From Symsagittifera roscoffensis (taxonomy: Eukaryota > Xenacoelomorpha > Acoela > Convolutidae): a DNA stretch of 64,000 bases. Shown piece by piece: positions 1-11,121 of this stretch. Positions within the stretch are counted from its first letter, which is position 1, and the number at the start of each line of letters is the position of its first letter. Below the pieces are notes generated by a model that saw only the letters and a program-made list of their open reading frames with translations, did not search any database and was not told the DNA's origin. The DNA lies in assembly GCF_963678635.1 (NCBI RefSeq), contig NC_087066.1, positions 63,494,282 through 63,558,281 of the forward strand. The letters are read 5' to 3'. A program made the position numbers and the translations under genes.

Positions 1-940
1 GGAAGAGCTAAAAATCTTCGTTAAAGGTTTCCTTGTTTTCCTTGCTTTCCTTGTTTTAACATCAGGGCGACTGGGAGAAGTTGTTTCTAATGAAGCAACT
101 GCTCCTCCACCCCGAATAAGGCTAATCACTACCAATAAAATTTTCGATAGTTGAAAGGTTTTTGATGAAAAATTCCTAAAACAGCTCAATTTATATTCAT
201 TGCAACAGCTATTCTTCTTATTGAAGCATTATTGGACACATTCTCCCTAATAAACTGCTTTTGACGAGATGCAATGTTAAAGGTTCTTTCTATAGCTTCC
301 ATGTAATTGAGCATTTTCATTTGCTAGAATCCATTGCAAGTAATGACGATTGGGTTCAGCTACTAAAACTCTTCTAGTATACAGCAAACTTTGCTTGCTT
401 GTTTTAATAACTTTTCAAAAGTAATAAAATCAATGAAAAGCCTCTGACAGAGTAAAATTTTGTATCTGTGTCCCTAAGGAATTCTCTCTATCAATGAACG
501 GATACATATCAAATTTTTCTGACAATTCTTCATAACTATATCAATGGCAAGCAAGTACAACATTGTAATGTTAATAAAAACTCCGCAATTGGAGAAGAGA
601 GAGTGTAGAAGATTGTATACATAGGTTAAGTAAGGTTCTGGTTTCTCTTGTTTCATTTTCTTATTTTGCATTATTTCCCCTTTTTTTTGAAAGCATCAAA
701 CAACCGTCCTTTGAACAATTGAAGAGTTAAACTGAGGTAGGTATCACGCATAACGGAAGAAATTTTATGGTCTGTCTCAAATTCAAATTCAAAAGTGCTT
801 TCATCTAGAGAAGTACTGAAAAATTCTTTTTGTATGTAAGGTGACATAATTGTTTCAAAAACTGGGACTTTCAAAAATCTGCAGAAAAAGTTTGTACAAG
901 CTATATACCAATATTGACTACTTTGATTTATTCTCAATTT
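1..940 (-). pseudogene. Maverick capsid-like protein (F54H12.2-like), copy 1, broken
   Basis: The minus strand encodes, in changing frames, pieces typical of the capsid-like protein of Maverick elements annotated in nematodes as F54H12.2-like. The N-terminal part (937-671) contains FEFEFETDHKISSVMRDTYL, a signature of this family. A second frame (671-474) carries EPYLTYVYNLLHSLFSNCGV. Nearer 240-400 the frame reads RQKQFIRENVSNNASIRRIA, and near 60-110 RGGGAVASLETTS. The protein would form part of an icosahedral virion-like particle. At least three frame changes make it non-functional. It lies downstream of the small basic protein, the same order as in the plus-strand copies at 22.7 and 32.0 kb. 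The C terminus runs off the window. Confidence 0.72.
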
Positions 941-979
941 GTTTTGTCAAAAAATTTTTGCGAGAGCGAATGGTTTTCG

Positions 980-1255
980 ATCTATTTTTTTGGGATATGG
1001 ATTTTTTCTACTTCTACGCTCGAATTCTTTTTTCAACCTCCCAGATGTTGTCGAGCTATTTTTTGTTTCCACATCTCTTGCAAATGTTTTGAGTTTTTTA
1101 CGTCCCTTAAAGAGGTTTCCAATCTCTGGCGCTGCAATTTTAAAAAATTTTGCTCCAATCCTTTTTGCAGCTGAGACTATTTATTTTTTAATAAAGGGTA
1201 TTGCAGTTTTCCCAAGAGCTTATGCAAGAGCACACTAACACCTTCCACGCTCTCT
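980..1255 (-). pseudogene. Small basic Maverick virion-type protein, copy 1
   Basis: Read on the minus strand from about 1255, this short frame encodes a basic, alanine- and lysine-rich peptide including KRIGAKFFKIAAPEIGN and then FARDVETKNSSTT. Maverick elements typically carry a short protein with this pattern (a hydrophobic-basic start, then PEIG, then GRKK) immediately upstream of the capsid gene, thought to be an internal or minor virion component. The frame has stops near its start. The same peptide pattern is present in all four Maverick segments of the window, always just upstream of the capsid gene. Plus-strand open frames over the same bases are antisense shadows. Confidence 0.55.
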
Positions 1256-1633
1256 TGCTTGTCCACAAAAAATGAGAAAAATAGCTAAATTTTGGATCAT
1301 CAACTTATATGAAAAATAAATTTTAAAAAAAGATTATGCGAAATCTTGCGGAACAAAAAGAAATTTTTAACCTATAGTATCCCTTAGTTCAATTTTAATG
1401 CTATGAAAAAAAGTTTTTCAACTTTTTAATTTGTAGATTTGCAGAGGATTGATGGCTCTTGTACTGTCCTGTAGGTAATATGTCTCCATTTGGAAACGAA
1501 AAGATCATAATGAATTGAAGGATTTTTTGTATCACAACTTTATTAGATTCTATAATATCACTATTTACCATCAGGGATTGTATTCTCTTAAAGTCTTAAC
1601 AACACTGTGGTTAATATGGTCTTTTTCTACTAA

Positions 1634-4600
1634 TTATAACACCTGATCGGTCACAGCCAAAAATAATACCTCAATCACTACTTTGAATGATAAAAACTGA
1701 CTCATGGAATAAGGATAGAGTTGACAAGCATCAATGCCAACGAATGCTTTACACAAGTTGTTTGATTTTCTAAAAAACGTCTCGTTTGCTACTGCTCTCT
1801 TTGTGAAAACAATTGAGGGACCCCTGGTCATATCTTTCCGTAATATTTCCACCAATTCACTATTGCTCGAGAAAAAAGGGGTAAAATTTATTTTCGGTTG
1901 ACTTGTGTAGACAGATTTTCGCTGGATTTGGCAGTGAGCAGCCCAGCTTTAACATGTCTATCCCTTTGTCATGATAAAGTTCAATCGCTTTCTGCGTATC
2001 TTCGTTGTTATATCACTGTAGAAGGTCGCGGATGTTGGCATCTTTTCCTGTTCCCAGATAGATTTCAGGTAGTTTTAGTTTTCCAATCCGGTCGGTGGTT
2101 TGGTTTTTAGTCATAGTTTTTTCACGGCTTGCTCTTTAGATATACCAGTGTGAGCAACTTTTTGATAATCATCAAACTTTTTATCGAGAGGGTCGCTTTG
2201 CTTCAATTCACTGTAAAAATCATCATACGACGGTAGCTGTTGTTCATCAAGCTTGTTGAGAGCATCAAACCACTCGTATGGAAAAGACTTTTCATCTCAC
2301 TGGCCTTGTAAGCTTTTGGAAAAGAGTCTAAAGTAGTAGCTCAACTCAAAAACTTCATAATATCCAGAAGGCTGAATGTCTTCAAATTTGAAAGAAACAA
2401 AGAAACAGAGTCGTTTGCTTTCTTGATGACAGAAGGTTCAATTTTTTTTTCGTTGATTAGGTAGGGTCTGATTTGATCAGTTTATATCATACAGGCCTTT
2501 TTGAATCCAAAAAATGGTAGGGTGTTTTGAATCCAAAAACTGGTAGGCTGTTGGTTTATCTCTCTAGGTGTTGCAATAAATCAATCATTCTATTGCAACT
2601 TGTGATGAACATCGCGATTCAATTGGTTGAAAACTTCACCAAGTGATGAAGTATTGTTCGAAGAAAATCTGTGTTTGTACAGAGTGTAGAGAGAAGAAAA
2701 AAATTGATATCTGAAATGAAACTTACTTATTTGTAAAATTTGATCCAAGGATTAACCAGTCTCAAGTTTCCAATGAACAGTAGCAATTGTGAGTAGAGAC
2801 TATATAATTATCTTTAGTTACTATATAAGTTTCGTAAAGTTCACTGGAAATGGCAATAAAAATCGATTTTCTACAGTAATCTGAAAAAATCTGGGAAGAA
2901 CTAGACACATAGCAGTACCCATCTGTATCAATGAAGTTTTCTCAGAGTTATGGACTTATATGAGAGCACTAATACATATATTATTTCGATATTTGGAAAC
3001 TTCACGCAAAATTCCATTTTTAGTTCTATTTCCTTTACGGTATATTGAATGACTCATACTGTTTACTTCCATATTTATTCGATATCAAAATCATTTCTCT
3101 CAATTTTCCTCATCTGATTAGTTTATTCTTCTATTGAAAATGTACTCAGGAACAGACACCAGTTCCAATTATATTGAATTTTTAAACAATCAAACAATAA
3201 TTGGGAGATTTTAATGGTCACAAAAATCCTACAAGGCAAAAAGTTTTTTTTTAAACCCTGCTTCCAATTATTCAGACAAATGAGTCGGGACAAATCGAAA
3301 AATACAGCAAGTCTATCTTAGTGAAAAAGAAGGAGAAGCAAGCTCAGCAATTAGAAATACCGTTATTCACGATGCTGAAAACCTTGAACTTGTTCCTATT
3401 TGGGAACTTACTTCTGAAAAAGAGTCAACTATTGAGCAGGAGCTTGCCAACTGCAAAAAAGTTTATGATATAGCAACTTACAAAAAAGACATGTCACGAT
3501 TAAGAATTTCAATGTTAACAAGCCTTCCTACCTTAAGATTCGACTCTTCACTGCAAGAGGGAATGAAGCACTGAAAACTGAATGTGCCTTTGTCAACTAT
3601 ACATTGAACAAATTCAATGTAATTTACCAATTTTTGGGAGGCTTTATGTTTGTTGAGAAATGAAATGTACAATTTTTTGTTATTTAAGTTTTTGTCTTTT
3701 AATTTTAGAAATTATTTTTCATAAAGAGTCGGTTTCATCCTCTTATCGATACATTCGTCTTTATTTTCTCTTGCTTCACTTTTATTCAAATAACCTCGCT
3801 CCTTAAGAACGCACAAAACTGTATGTAGCCGTATTTTGATGTTTTTTCAGTTTCCAGAAATTTTGATCGGATCTCCGCTTTTTTCTTTTCAGCCAACAAA
3901 TCCAATCCAAGTTTGCCACAAATTCAATAATGAGGGATTTTTTTTATCTTTGTCAAACAAAAAGATTGGTTTGTAAAGCAACCTGGATGAGGTTGACACT
4001 GATATGGGTTCAAGCAAAACAATCCAAGTTTTTGTCTTGGTTGGTTTTAGTTCTTCGAATGGCACGTAAATTGATTCAAAGTCAAACATAGCAACATTTT
4101 TGAAAAAGGTTTGTTCTTTGGTATACTCAATATTTGGTCTAAATTTTCAAATAAGGTCTCAGTTTAAAAAGTTTTGGGAAAAACATTTTTGATTCAGTCT
4201 ATGCAACAATCAAGATGACGGTTGGTGTGATGAGACATTTCGAAAAACGTATCGTAATTTGAGCATCGAAAGCTTTCGAAGAAGCTGTCGATATTATGAA
4301 CGTAATTAATGTGCTTGTTTTATTGTAGAAGCTTTCCTGTATTTTCAGTTTTACTGATACTTCTCCGAGTTAGTTCTCTTACAAAGTCTCTGACCTCAAA
4401 GTCGATATTGCAGTTAAAGATGTTCTTCTCTACTACATGTTCGACTACTGGCAGATTATCCATCGAAACTTCACGAAACTGTTTCGAATCACAAGGAAAT
4501 CATTAAAGATCTTGGTGTTGAATGTTTCAAGGTTAGTTATATGTAAATGAACTGCAAGTGCTCGAAACAAAAACAAGTTATCATTGTATGTGTGATGTGT

Positions 4601-5460
4601 GTGCACATCCAATATCAAACAGTTTATGTGATTGTTTCTGGGAAACGGTTAGGGAATCATTGATCTGCACATCCCTTGGGTACGTTTTTGAGCAAGGCGA
4701 TCAAATTGGTTACATTTGTGACCAACATGAATCGCCATTTGGTATTTTAGCTCTGTTGTGTACAAATTTCAGTGATATCATGCTTATTGACCTTTATATT
4801 GACCTTCTGTATAGTCGTTAAGTCTGCTTTGGTACAAAGCAGCATAAATTTATTAAAAAGTGTGTTATTTTCATGAGCGTATAAATAACGACCTTGACCG
4901 TTTTCTATATTACGTAACACAAATCCTAAGCCAATTTTGATTTGTGCTGCACAATGAAGTTTTTCAGAGACTTCATCTAGTTTTTCAATAACTAGGTTAG
5001 GAACTAGTTTTGAAAGTTGAAAAATGAATACCTTGTTGAGTCCATTTTCTATCTCAGTATAAGTCAAGAAGTGATGACAAGCATTCAACTTATCTCGTAA
5101 ATGATCACTAACGCCTCCGTTTTCCAAGATTTTATTCAAATCAGCAACAGAATCATTCGTTTTCCTGGCTTTCAACAAGCGATCTTTCTTGCGATGTTGT
5201 TTGAAAAGTATAGTAGCTTGGGAAATTTTTCTCAGATGATACACACTTTGATGACCTTGGGGTTGATTTTGCGTGCTTCTGAATGGTTGTAATTATAAAA
5301 ATTACAATCCGGACAAGAAACAACTCCCAGCACACATCTCTTGCGATGTCGGGCTGCATCAGCTGAACTTTACTCTTTGTCACAGTCCTCGTATTTCACT
5401 TTCTCATTCCTGTTGAGTGCTGGCATCTGAAAAAAAGCGGGAGGTTTAGAACTTAGCAAA
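1634..5460 (-). pseudogene. Protein-primed family B DNA polymerase (Maverick pPolB), copy 1, split by an insert
   Basis: This is the replicative polymerase of Maverick/Polinton elements, which pairs a 3'-5' exonuclease with a protein-primed polymerase. From N to C on the minus strand: a Cys/His zinc-finger-like start near 5400 (KYEDCDKE, then ARHRKRC); a conserved segment at 5244-4747 with FVLRNIENGQGRYLYAHENN; a second finger near 4290-4200 (FRCSNYD...HHTNRHLD); the Exo I motif FDFESI near 4080; and the polymerase entry region at 2450-1690 with DMLKLGCSLPNPAKICLHK, GPSIVFTKRAV and GIDACQLYPYS, which resembles motif A (D..SLYP). Motif C was not found, so the frame ends or is rearranged after motif A. 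Several stops and frameshifts are present, and block R (2587-3722) interrupts the gene between the exonuclease and polymerase regions. Confidence 0.78.
2587..3722 (+). repeat. Block R, copy R1: Maverick-derived piece inserted in pPolB
   Basis: This 1.1-kb block starts near tattgcaacttgtgatgaac and ends near ttttcataaag. The same sequence recurs at 12075-13211, 17382-18530, 24299-25460 and, in part, 27376-27890. Here it lies in plus orientation inside the minus-strand polymerase, separating the exonuclease part from the polymerase part. Elsewhere it belongs to a plus-strand reading frame (see 25000-25410). In this copy a 7-base deletion relative to the 25-kb copy breaks that frame. A minus-strand open frame at 3478-3672 is its antisense. 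Confidence 0.7.
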
Positions 5461-6830
5461 GTTGAATCATAGTAATTGGTACCATAGAATTGTCCTGAAA
5501 AAATAACAGTTAATTTATACTTACTTTGATTGCTCAGCATTTTTGAAAATAACCCCAAGTAGTCATACAAAATCTTGCTTTTAACGTTAAAAGAAATCAG
5601 AATGAAAGAGTTTTGCTTACTGTTGCGTAAGGATAACCAACCAATCAGAATCGCATTTTCTTTTAGTATTACTGTTTGCTCGAGATCAATTAATCAAATT
5701 CCAGAATTTTCTGAAAATGAACTGTTTATCGTTTTTTAAGAAACCTCAATCACTGTTTGAAAAATGTCTAGCAGGGAACATTTGAATTTTCTCAAGCTAC
5801 TTTACAAAAAAAGGAAAAAAGATCCGATTGATTTTCTTTTTACTGAGATAGATTTTCATTCTTAATTTTTTCATAATTTTTTGGTTTATTTTTTAGTACA
5901 AATGAAACTTATCCGGTTAAGTACAGTTATCTTCAGAGGAACTTACTCAATCAACGAGCTTACTTTCGAACCAAGAGTTGATGCTCGAGATTTTAAACTT
6001 ACGGCTGAACTACACCTTAAAAGAAAACAAATTTTGTTCATTTGATTTAAAAAAATTATGAAAATTTATCAAAGATTATTTTTCATCTTCTAGTCAACTC
6101 CCAAATTTGTCAAAATCCCCGGCAAAATTTTTTTAATTTTCCAATTTTTTTGGAGATTTTCAAAGTTCAAAATCCTACATAATCACGTTTGGAATAAGTT
6201 TTCCAAAGATTTACAAGGAAAAGGTACTCAACTTTGAGCCATTTTTTTAAATTTACATCAAAACTCAAAGAGCTTGACTATCTACTCAAAATCATCAACT
6301 TTCATTGAACATATACAACAAAAATCAATTGACTTGATGAGAAAACTTGCAGAGATGCTACTTGTTATAACCTTTTTCTTGTGTCACTTATACCGGGGTA
6401 TTGCTAATTTTCACAGCGAACAACTTGTGATCATATTTTTGCATTTTTTTGGACAATTTTATTAATTGGAAGATTTAAGTCGGAAAAAGTTAATTTTTTC
6501 TCTAACTCGATTCAACAATCAGAACAAAAATGAACTTTTTTGTGATTTTAAACGACAAGGTTTGAAAAATTCCCAGAACAGAACTTTATTTCTGATTGGA
6601 TACGACATCAGACCAAATATTGAGAATTAATTCTGATCGGTTGATCCCACAAATTTGAGTTGAAGGCATCCATCAAACTTTAAAAAAAAATTTTTTAACA
6701 TTACCACCGTCAATTACCTCCTCTGTCAGTTCTAAACTTTTTAGTTTCAATTTAACTACCGTCATCTAACTCCTCTCTCAGCTCTAACTCTTTCATTATT
6801 TTTAATTTTTTTCGCATTTTATTTCTCGAA
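5461..6830. other. AT-rich stretch upstream of pPolB with one short ORF
   Basis: Apart from the 47-codon ORF at 5902-6045, this stretch holds only low-complexity T- and A-rich sequence. The open frame at 6274-6465 is hydrophobic and lacks any recognised motif. It is the likely 5' side of the minus-strand polymerase and may contain its promoter, but no convincing site was seen. The sequence is repeated at 14950-16319. Confidence 0.4.
5902..6045 (+). CDS. Short unrecognised ORF, copy 1
   Basis: A 47-codon frame opens with MKLIRLSTVIFRGTYS and ends RKQILFI before TGA. The ATG follows a T-rich run ending in ttttag, which could be a splice acceptor, so this may be the last exon of a longer gene. 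The composition is more gene-like than the surrounding low-complexity DNA, and an identical copy exists at 15391-15534. No family is recognised. It is divergent to the minus-strand polymerase remnant. Confidence 0.25.
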   Translation: MKLIRLSTVIFRGTYSINELTFEPRVDARDFKLTAELHLKRKQILFI

Positions 6831-7265
6831 ATGATAATCACAGTGCAAAACAGCAACCTTTATTCGGTAGAATGTGTGCCCTACCTAGTAAAAATTCAAG
6901 TGCGAGAAACAGTCTCAGGAGTTTTTTTGGACCGAATGGACATTCCAATCCTAATCTGGCGCATGTAGGAGTTGATACGAAGGGATTTCAGGAAACATCA
7001 AATGACGCAAGTACCCATCCCAGAGAACCAACTCGGAACAATGCAAATGATGCGGGAAGTGTCTGAGCATGTCACGATGAACTGCCTCGAGATTCCTGAC
7101 TCTGGATATGTGGCTCAACCAATCCACGACTTCCTCTTCCCTCGAGAGGAGGAGATGGGATCAGCCGAAAACTCCATCGCATTGGACGAAGATGAGGGGT
7201 TTTCTGAAAAATGCCTCCACAGTAACCACCAGCGGTGGAATCTCGACCAGTTCTTCAATTTATAG
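6831..7265 (+). pseudogene. Unrecognised 145-codon ORF with one internal TAG, copy 1
   Basis: One frame runs from ATG at 6831 (MIITVQNSNLYSVECVPYLV) to the TAG that ends at 7265, broken only by a TAG near 6963-6968. After that stop the frame continues IRRDFRKHQMTQVPIPENQL and ends in an acidic stretch (FLFPREEEMGS, DEDEGFSEKC). Base composition is clearly less AT-rich than the flanks, so this may be element cargo or a fragment of another element. The copy at 16320-16754 looks identical, including the TAG. I do not recognise the family. It could be a recently broken gene, or the TAG could lie in an unrecognised intron. Confidence 0.4.
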
Positions 7266-7564
7266 AGAAGCTCCAGAGCTCTCAACAGTTCTCTGATTGA
7301 TAGCTTTTGTAAAAAGATGTTGCTTGTCATTTATTTCATCTTTTTGTAATTTTTATTTTTTTTCTCAAGTTCGTTTCAAATCTGAGAGTAGATGAGTAGT
7401 TCAGGGTAAAACGCACTAAATATTTGAAAACAATTAGAACACAAACTGAACTAGCGATACAACTTTTGTACACATATTAAGAACAGTTTTTAACACACAT
7501 TAGAGAAAACATTAGAAATTTGCACATTAATCAGTACACAAAACAGTACATAATCGTCATCTGT

Positions 7565-7636
7565 TTTTTGCGTCTTGTCAAAAAAACTGAAACACTTTTC
7601 GCGTCTTGTCAAAAAAACTGAAACATTTGTCGCCTA
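7565..7636. repeat. Two 30-nt direct repeats at the copy boundary
   Basis: The sequence gcgtcttgtcaaaaaaactg followed by aaaca occurs twice in tandem and a third gcgtct-like start follows. Homology between the two 9.5-kb copies ends immediately after this motif. The second set is at 17054-17125. A repeat exactly at a rearrangement boundary suggests that it took part in the duplication or marks an element edge. Confidence 0.6.
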
Positions 7637-7817
7637 GTGAATATAAACAAAAAAAAATTCAGGAAAATATTTCAAATTTGCAGCAACAGATGTTAACCCC
7701 CTTGGTGAGTGAGGACGCTGAAGCAACAAGTTTTGTGTCTGCTTATTTTAGCGAAATAGTGAACGTTAGCAGAAGCTTTCTGATACAATTATGTCAAAAT
7801 TGCAACGACAGATGTTA

Positions 7818-7838
7818 CCCCCCCCCCCCCCCCCCCCC
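7818..7838. repeat. Homopolymer of 21 C
   Basis: An uninterrupted run of 21 cytosines stands in otherwise AT-rich DNA; the minus strand is poly-G. It lies in the spacer found only in copy 1 (7637-9488). The proline tail of the open frame at 7606-7845 is a translation of this run and is not evidence for a gene. Confidence 0.9.
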
Positions 7839-8525
7839 AGGGTGAGTAGGGGCGCCGATCACCGTAAACAAATTTTATCGAAATATTACTCTTGTTTATT
7901 AAGCGTGAGAAATGTTTAGTGTAACAGAAGAGGTAAACTTTGGCAACAACAGGAAAATGTTGAAATTGATTTGCTAAAACTAGAATTCGGTTGCCAGTGA
8001 AATTTTTCATTTTTCCAGTTTCAATTCTTGAATCAACAACTCCAACCACTCCAAAATTGCATCTTTCTACTTTCTCATTTATCAATTTACACTAAATCAC
8101 TTTATAAGATAAAGATTAAAAAAGAGTATTTCGGTAGATCTTGAAAGTTCGTAATGTATTAATCCTCCCAACAGTAAACTCTTAAAAAGATTAGTAATGA
8201 AGCAAACAAAAATTATCTGGAAAACCTTCTTTTTCAGTATTTTTGTTTTATTCAATAACATTCAATTTATTTTTTTTAATTGTTATTGAATTCGTAGCTC
8301 CCGGTAATAAAATAACCATTCTCTCCGAGTTTTCCTACATACTCCCGGATTTTCTCAACTGGACTTCTGCGAATCGTAATTTTTCTTTTTTTTAAGAAAC
8401 TAAAGGAAGAAAGATTAAATCAGAAAAATACAGTTGCAAAATTACAGTTACAGTAAAAAATCACCACATCAAATAAATTTTTTTGCATCTTTTTGTATTC
8501 ACATTAAAAGTAACATACTGCGCTC

Positions 8526-8945
8526 TTACATATAATTACTGATGAAATTCAAAACATCAACATTATGAACATTATTAAAGTTCTTCAGGTAGAATATAAA
8601 AAGAAGAAATGCTGAATAAATTGCATAAAAACTACTCCAAATATCAGTTTTTTGAGGTATCCTTCGAACCATGCGCTGATACTTTTTTCAAAATTCAATA
8701 GTTGAAACTTTTTCTTCCCAAAGAATCAGCATAGTAGTAGGTTTTGTCAAATCGAGCAATCATGATCCAATGTTCTCCTCTATCATTGGTTGGAGCTAAT
8801 TTATTTACTGGAAAAAATGAATTGTTAGTTGAGGAACTTTATCAAAGGGATAAAACCCCATATATTTCAACCTGAACCCAAGATTTTTTTCGGTAGTTTT
8901 CAGAAGTGAAAAATTATCTATATTTGCAATTTTTGTTGATTTACA
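8526..8945 (-). pseudogene. Maverick adenovirus-type cysteine protease, degraded
   Basis: On the minus strand the frame contains KYMGFYPFDKVPQ, then after a possible 30-base intron (gttcctc...tttccag) GEHWIMIARFDKTYYYADSLG, and in a shifted frame FYAIYSAFL and NVDVLNFISNYM before TAA. HW and YADS match the His and acidic positions of adenain-like processing proteases, which mature the capsid in Maverick elements. Where the family has its nucleophile Cys-Gly before FYA, the sequence reads WSSFYA, so the catalytic Cys is absent or displaced by an indel. One in-frame TGA and at least one frameshift are present. It sits downstream of the copy 2 capsid remnant, as expected for Maverick gene order. 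Confidence 0.6.
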
Positions 8946-9299
8946 TCTACAAACAATGAAATTGATAGTTTGATAGTGCAAAAAGGGTTTAAAAAGTAAG
9001 AATGATGACTTACATACATTCAGGTGCTGATTCAACAAAGTCCCATACACAAGTCTTATGTAATAAACAAAGGTTAATGAACACTGTTTTACAGCCAATG
9101 TTGTAAAAATTTCTCGGGTTTTCAATTGAACAAAATCCATTGTCTTCTTTTTTCTGATCTGAAGAAAAATCAAAAGAGATAGTACAGAGACAATAACAAT
9201 GAAAAGTCAACTAAAAAATTCAAAATTAATTCCAATAGGAACCCGAAAGCTCAAACAAAAGAACGTTTCAGCAATTGTTTCGAATTTCGGTTACTTCTT

Positions 9300-10428
9300 C
9301 CAAAAAAAAATTGAAAAAACATTTCCGTTACTTGCTCCAAAATAAATTGAAAAAAAATTCCTAATCTCAAGCATTCTCCACTAAATTTTGGACTATGAAA
9401 CTCTTCAGCTGCATCCTGAAGTCAAGTAGTCAAATGCACTGAAGTCAGTTCGGAAACAAGAATGTAGTGATTATGAAAATCTTCCATTGGAAGAGCTAAA
9501 AATCTTCGTTAAAGCTTTCCTTGTTTTCCTTGCTTTCCTTGTTTTAACATCAGGGCGACTGGGAGAAGTTGTTTCTAATGAAGCAACTGCTCCTCCACCC
9601 CGAATAAGGCTAATCACTACCAATAAAATTTTCGATAGTTGAAAGGTTTTTGATGAAAAATTCCTAAAACAGCTCAATTTATATTCATTGCAACAGCTAT
9701 TCTTCTTATTGAAGCATTATTGGACACATTCTCCCTAATAAACTGCTTTTGACGAGATGCAATGTTAAAGGTTCTTTCTATAGCTTCCATGTAATTGAGC
9801 ATTTTCATTTGCTAGAATCCATTGCAAGTAATGACGATTGGGTTCAGCTACTAAAACTCTTCTAGTATACAGCAAACTTTGCTTGCTTGTTTTAATAACT
9901 TTTCAAAAGTAATAAAATCAATGAAAAGCCTCTGACAGAGTAAAATTTTGTATCTGTGTCCCTAAGGAATTCTCTCTATCAATGAACGGATACATATCAA
10001 ATTTTTTCTGACAATTCTTCATAACTATATCAATGGCAAGCAAGTACAACATTGTAATGTTAATAAAAACTCCGCAATTGGAGAAGAGAGAGTGTAGAAG
10101 ATTGTATACATAGGTTAAGTAAGGTTCTGGTTTCTCGTGTTTCATTTTCTTATTTTGCATTATTTCCCCTTTTTTTGAAAGCATCAAACAACCGTCCTTT
10201 GAACAATTGAAGAGTTAAACTGAGGTAGGTATCACGCATAACGGAAGAAATTTTATGGTCTGTCTCAAATTCAAATTCAAAACTGCTTTCATCTAGAGAA
10301 GTACTGAAAAATTCTTTTTGTATGTAAGGTGACATAATTGTTTCAAAAACTGGGACTTTCAAAAATCTGCAGAAAAAGTTTGTACAAGCTATATACCAAT
10401 ATTGACTACTTTGATTTATTCTCAATTT
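9300..10428 (-). pseudogene. Maverick capsid-like protein, copy 2, broken
   Basis: This matches the copy at 1-940 and shows more of the C-terminal side because the sequence continues leftward. The frame at 10425-10150 carries FEFEFETDHKISSVMRDTYL. The frame at 10187-9918 carries EKPEPYLTYVYNLLHSLFS and then MYPFIDRENSLGTQIQNFTL. The frame at 9677-9471 carries IRGGGAVASLETTSPSRPD. In this copy the first and second frames overlap, so the peptide is slightly less broken than in copy 1. Downstream on the minus strand comes the protease remnant. The family assignment is by motif; the protein is not functional as it stands. Confidence 0.72.
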
Positions 10429-10467
10429 GTTTTGTCAAAAAAATTTTGCGAGAGCGAATGGTTTTCG

Positions 10468-10743
10468 ATCTATTTTTTTGGGATATGGATTTTTTCTACT
10501 TCTACGCTCGAATTCTTTTTTCAACCTCCCAGATGTTGTCGAGCTATTTTTTGTTTCCACATCTCTTGCAAATGTTTTGAGTTTTTTACGTCCCTTAAAG
10601 AGGTTTCCAATCTCTGGCGCTGCAATTTTAAAAAATTTTGCTCCAATCCTTTTTGCAGCTGGGACTATTTATTTTTTAATAAAGGGTATTGCAGTTTTCC
10701 CAAGAGCTTATGCAAGAGCACACTAACACCTTCCACGCTCTCT
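10468..10743 (-). pseudogene. Small basic Maverick virion-type protein, copy 2
   Basis: This is the second copy of the 980-1255 gene, with the same PEIG and GRKK motifs and the same early stop codons. It lies between the polymerase remnant and the capsid remnant. The plus-strand open frames over it (10338-10776) are antisense. Confidence 0.55.
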
Positions 10744-11121
10744 TGCTTGTCCACAAAAAATGAGAAAAATAGCTAAATTTTGGATCATCAACTTATATGA
10801 AAAATAAATTTTAAAAAAAGATTATGCGAAATCTTGCGGAACAAAAAGAAATTTTTAACCTATAGTATCCCTTAGTTCAATTTTAATGCTATGAAAAAAA
10901 GTTTTTCAACTTTTTAATTTGTAGATTTGCAGAGGATTGATGGCTCTTGTACTGTCCTGTAGGTAATATGTCTCCATTTGGAAACGAAAAGATCATAATG
11001 AATTGAAGGATTTTTTGTATCACAACTTTATTAGATTCTATAATATCACTATTTACCATCAGGGATTGTATTCTCTTAAAGTCCTAACAACACTGTGGTT
11101 AATATGGTCTTTTTCTACTAA

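Larger units (their letters stand above)
1..7636 (-). mobile_element. Maverick/Polinton segment, tandem copy 1
   Basis: This stretch reappears almost base for base at 9489-17125, with an offset of 9488 growing to 9489 after small indels. Its minus strand carries remnants of a protein-primed DNA polymerase, a small basic protein and a capsid-like protein, which is the gene set of Maverick/Polinton DNA transposons. The right limit is where the copies part company, just after the 30-nt direct repeats near 7570-7630. The left limit lies outside the window. No terminal inverted repeat was found, so this is a segment and not a complete element. Assignment rests on protein motifs read by eye. Confidence 0.75.
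7637..9488. other. Spacer between the two tandem copies
   Basis: This 1.85-kb stretch has no second copy in the window. It holds the poly-C run, the protease remnant at 8526-8945 and AT-rich sequence. Capsid C-terminal sequence from copy 2 continues a short way into it. It probably represents the part of the Maverick element that copy 2 lost on its other side. Confidence 0.5.

Noticed and set aside
850-1238. Plus-strand frames of 80-99 codons over the basic-protein region
   Set aside because: They are antisense to the PEIG/GRKK protein, which is recognisable on the minus strand here and on the plus strand in units A and C.
3478-3672. Minus-strand frame in block R repeated at 12967, 18265, 25141 and 27570
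   Set aside because: It is antisense to the intact, charged frame seen at 25000-25410. Its recurrence reflects duplication of the block.
7606-7845. Frame ending in a proline tract
   Set aside because: The prolines come from the poly-C run and no homologous frame exists in copy 2.
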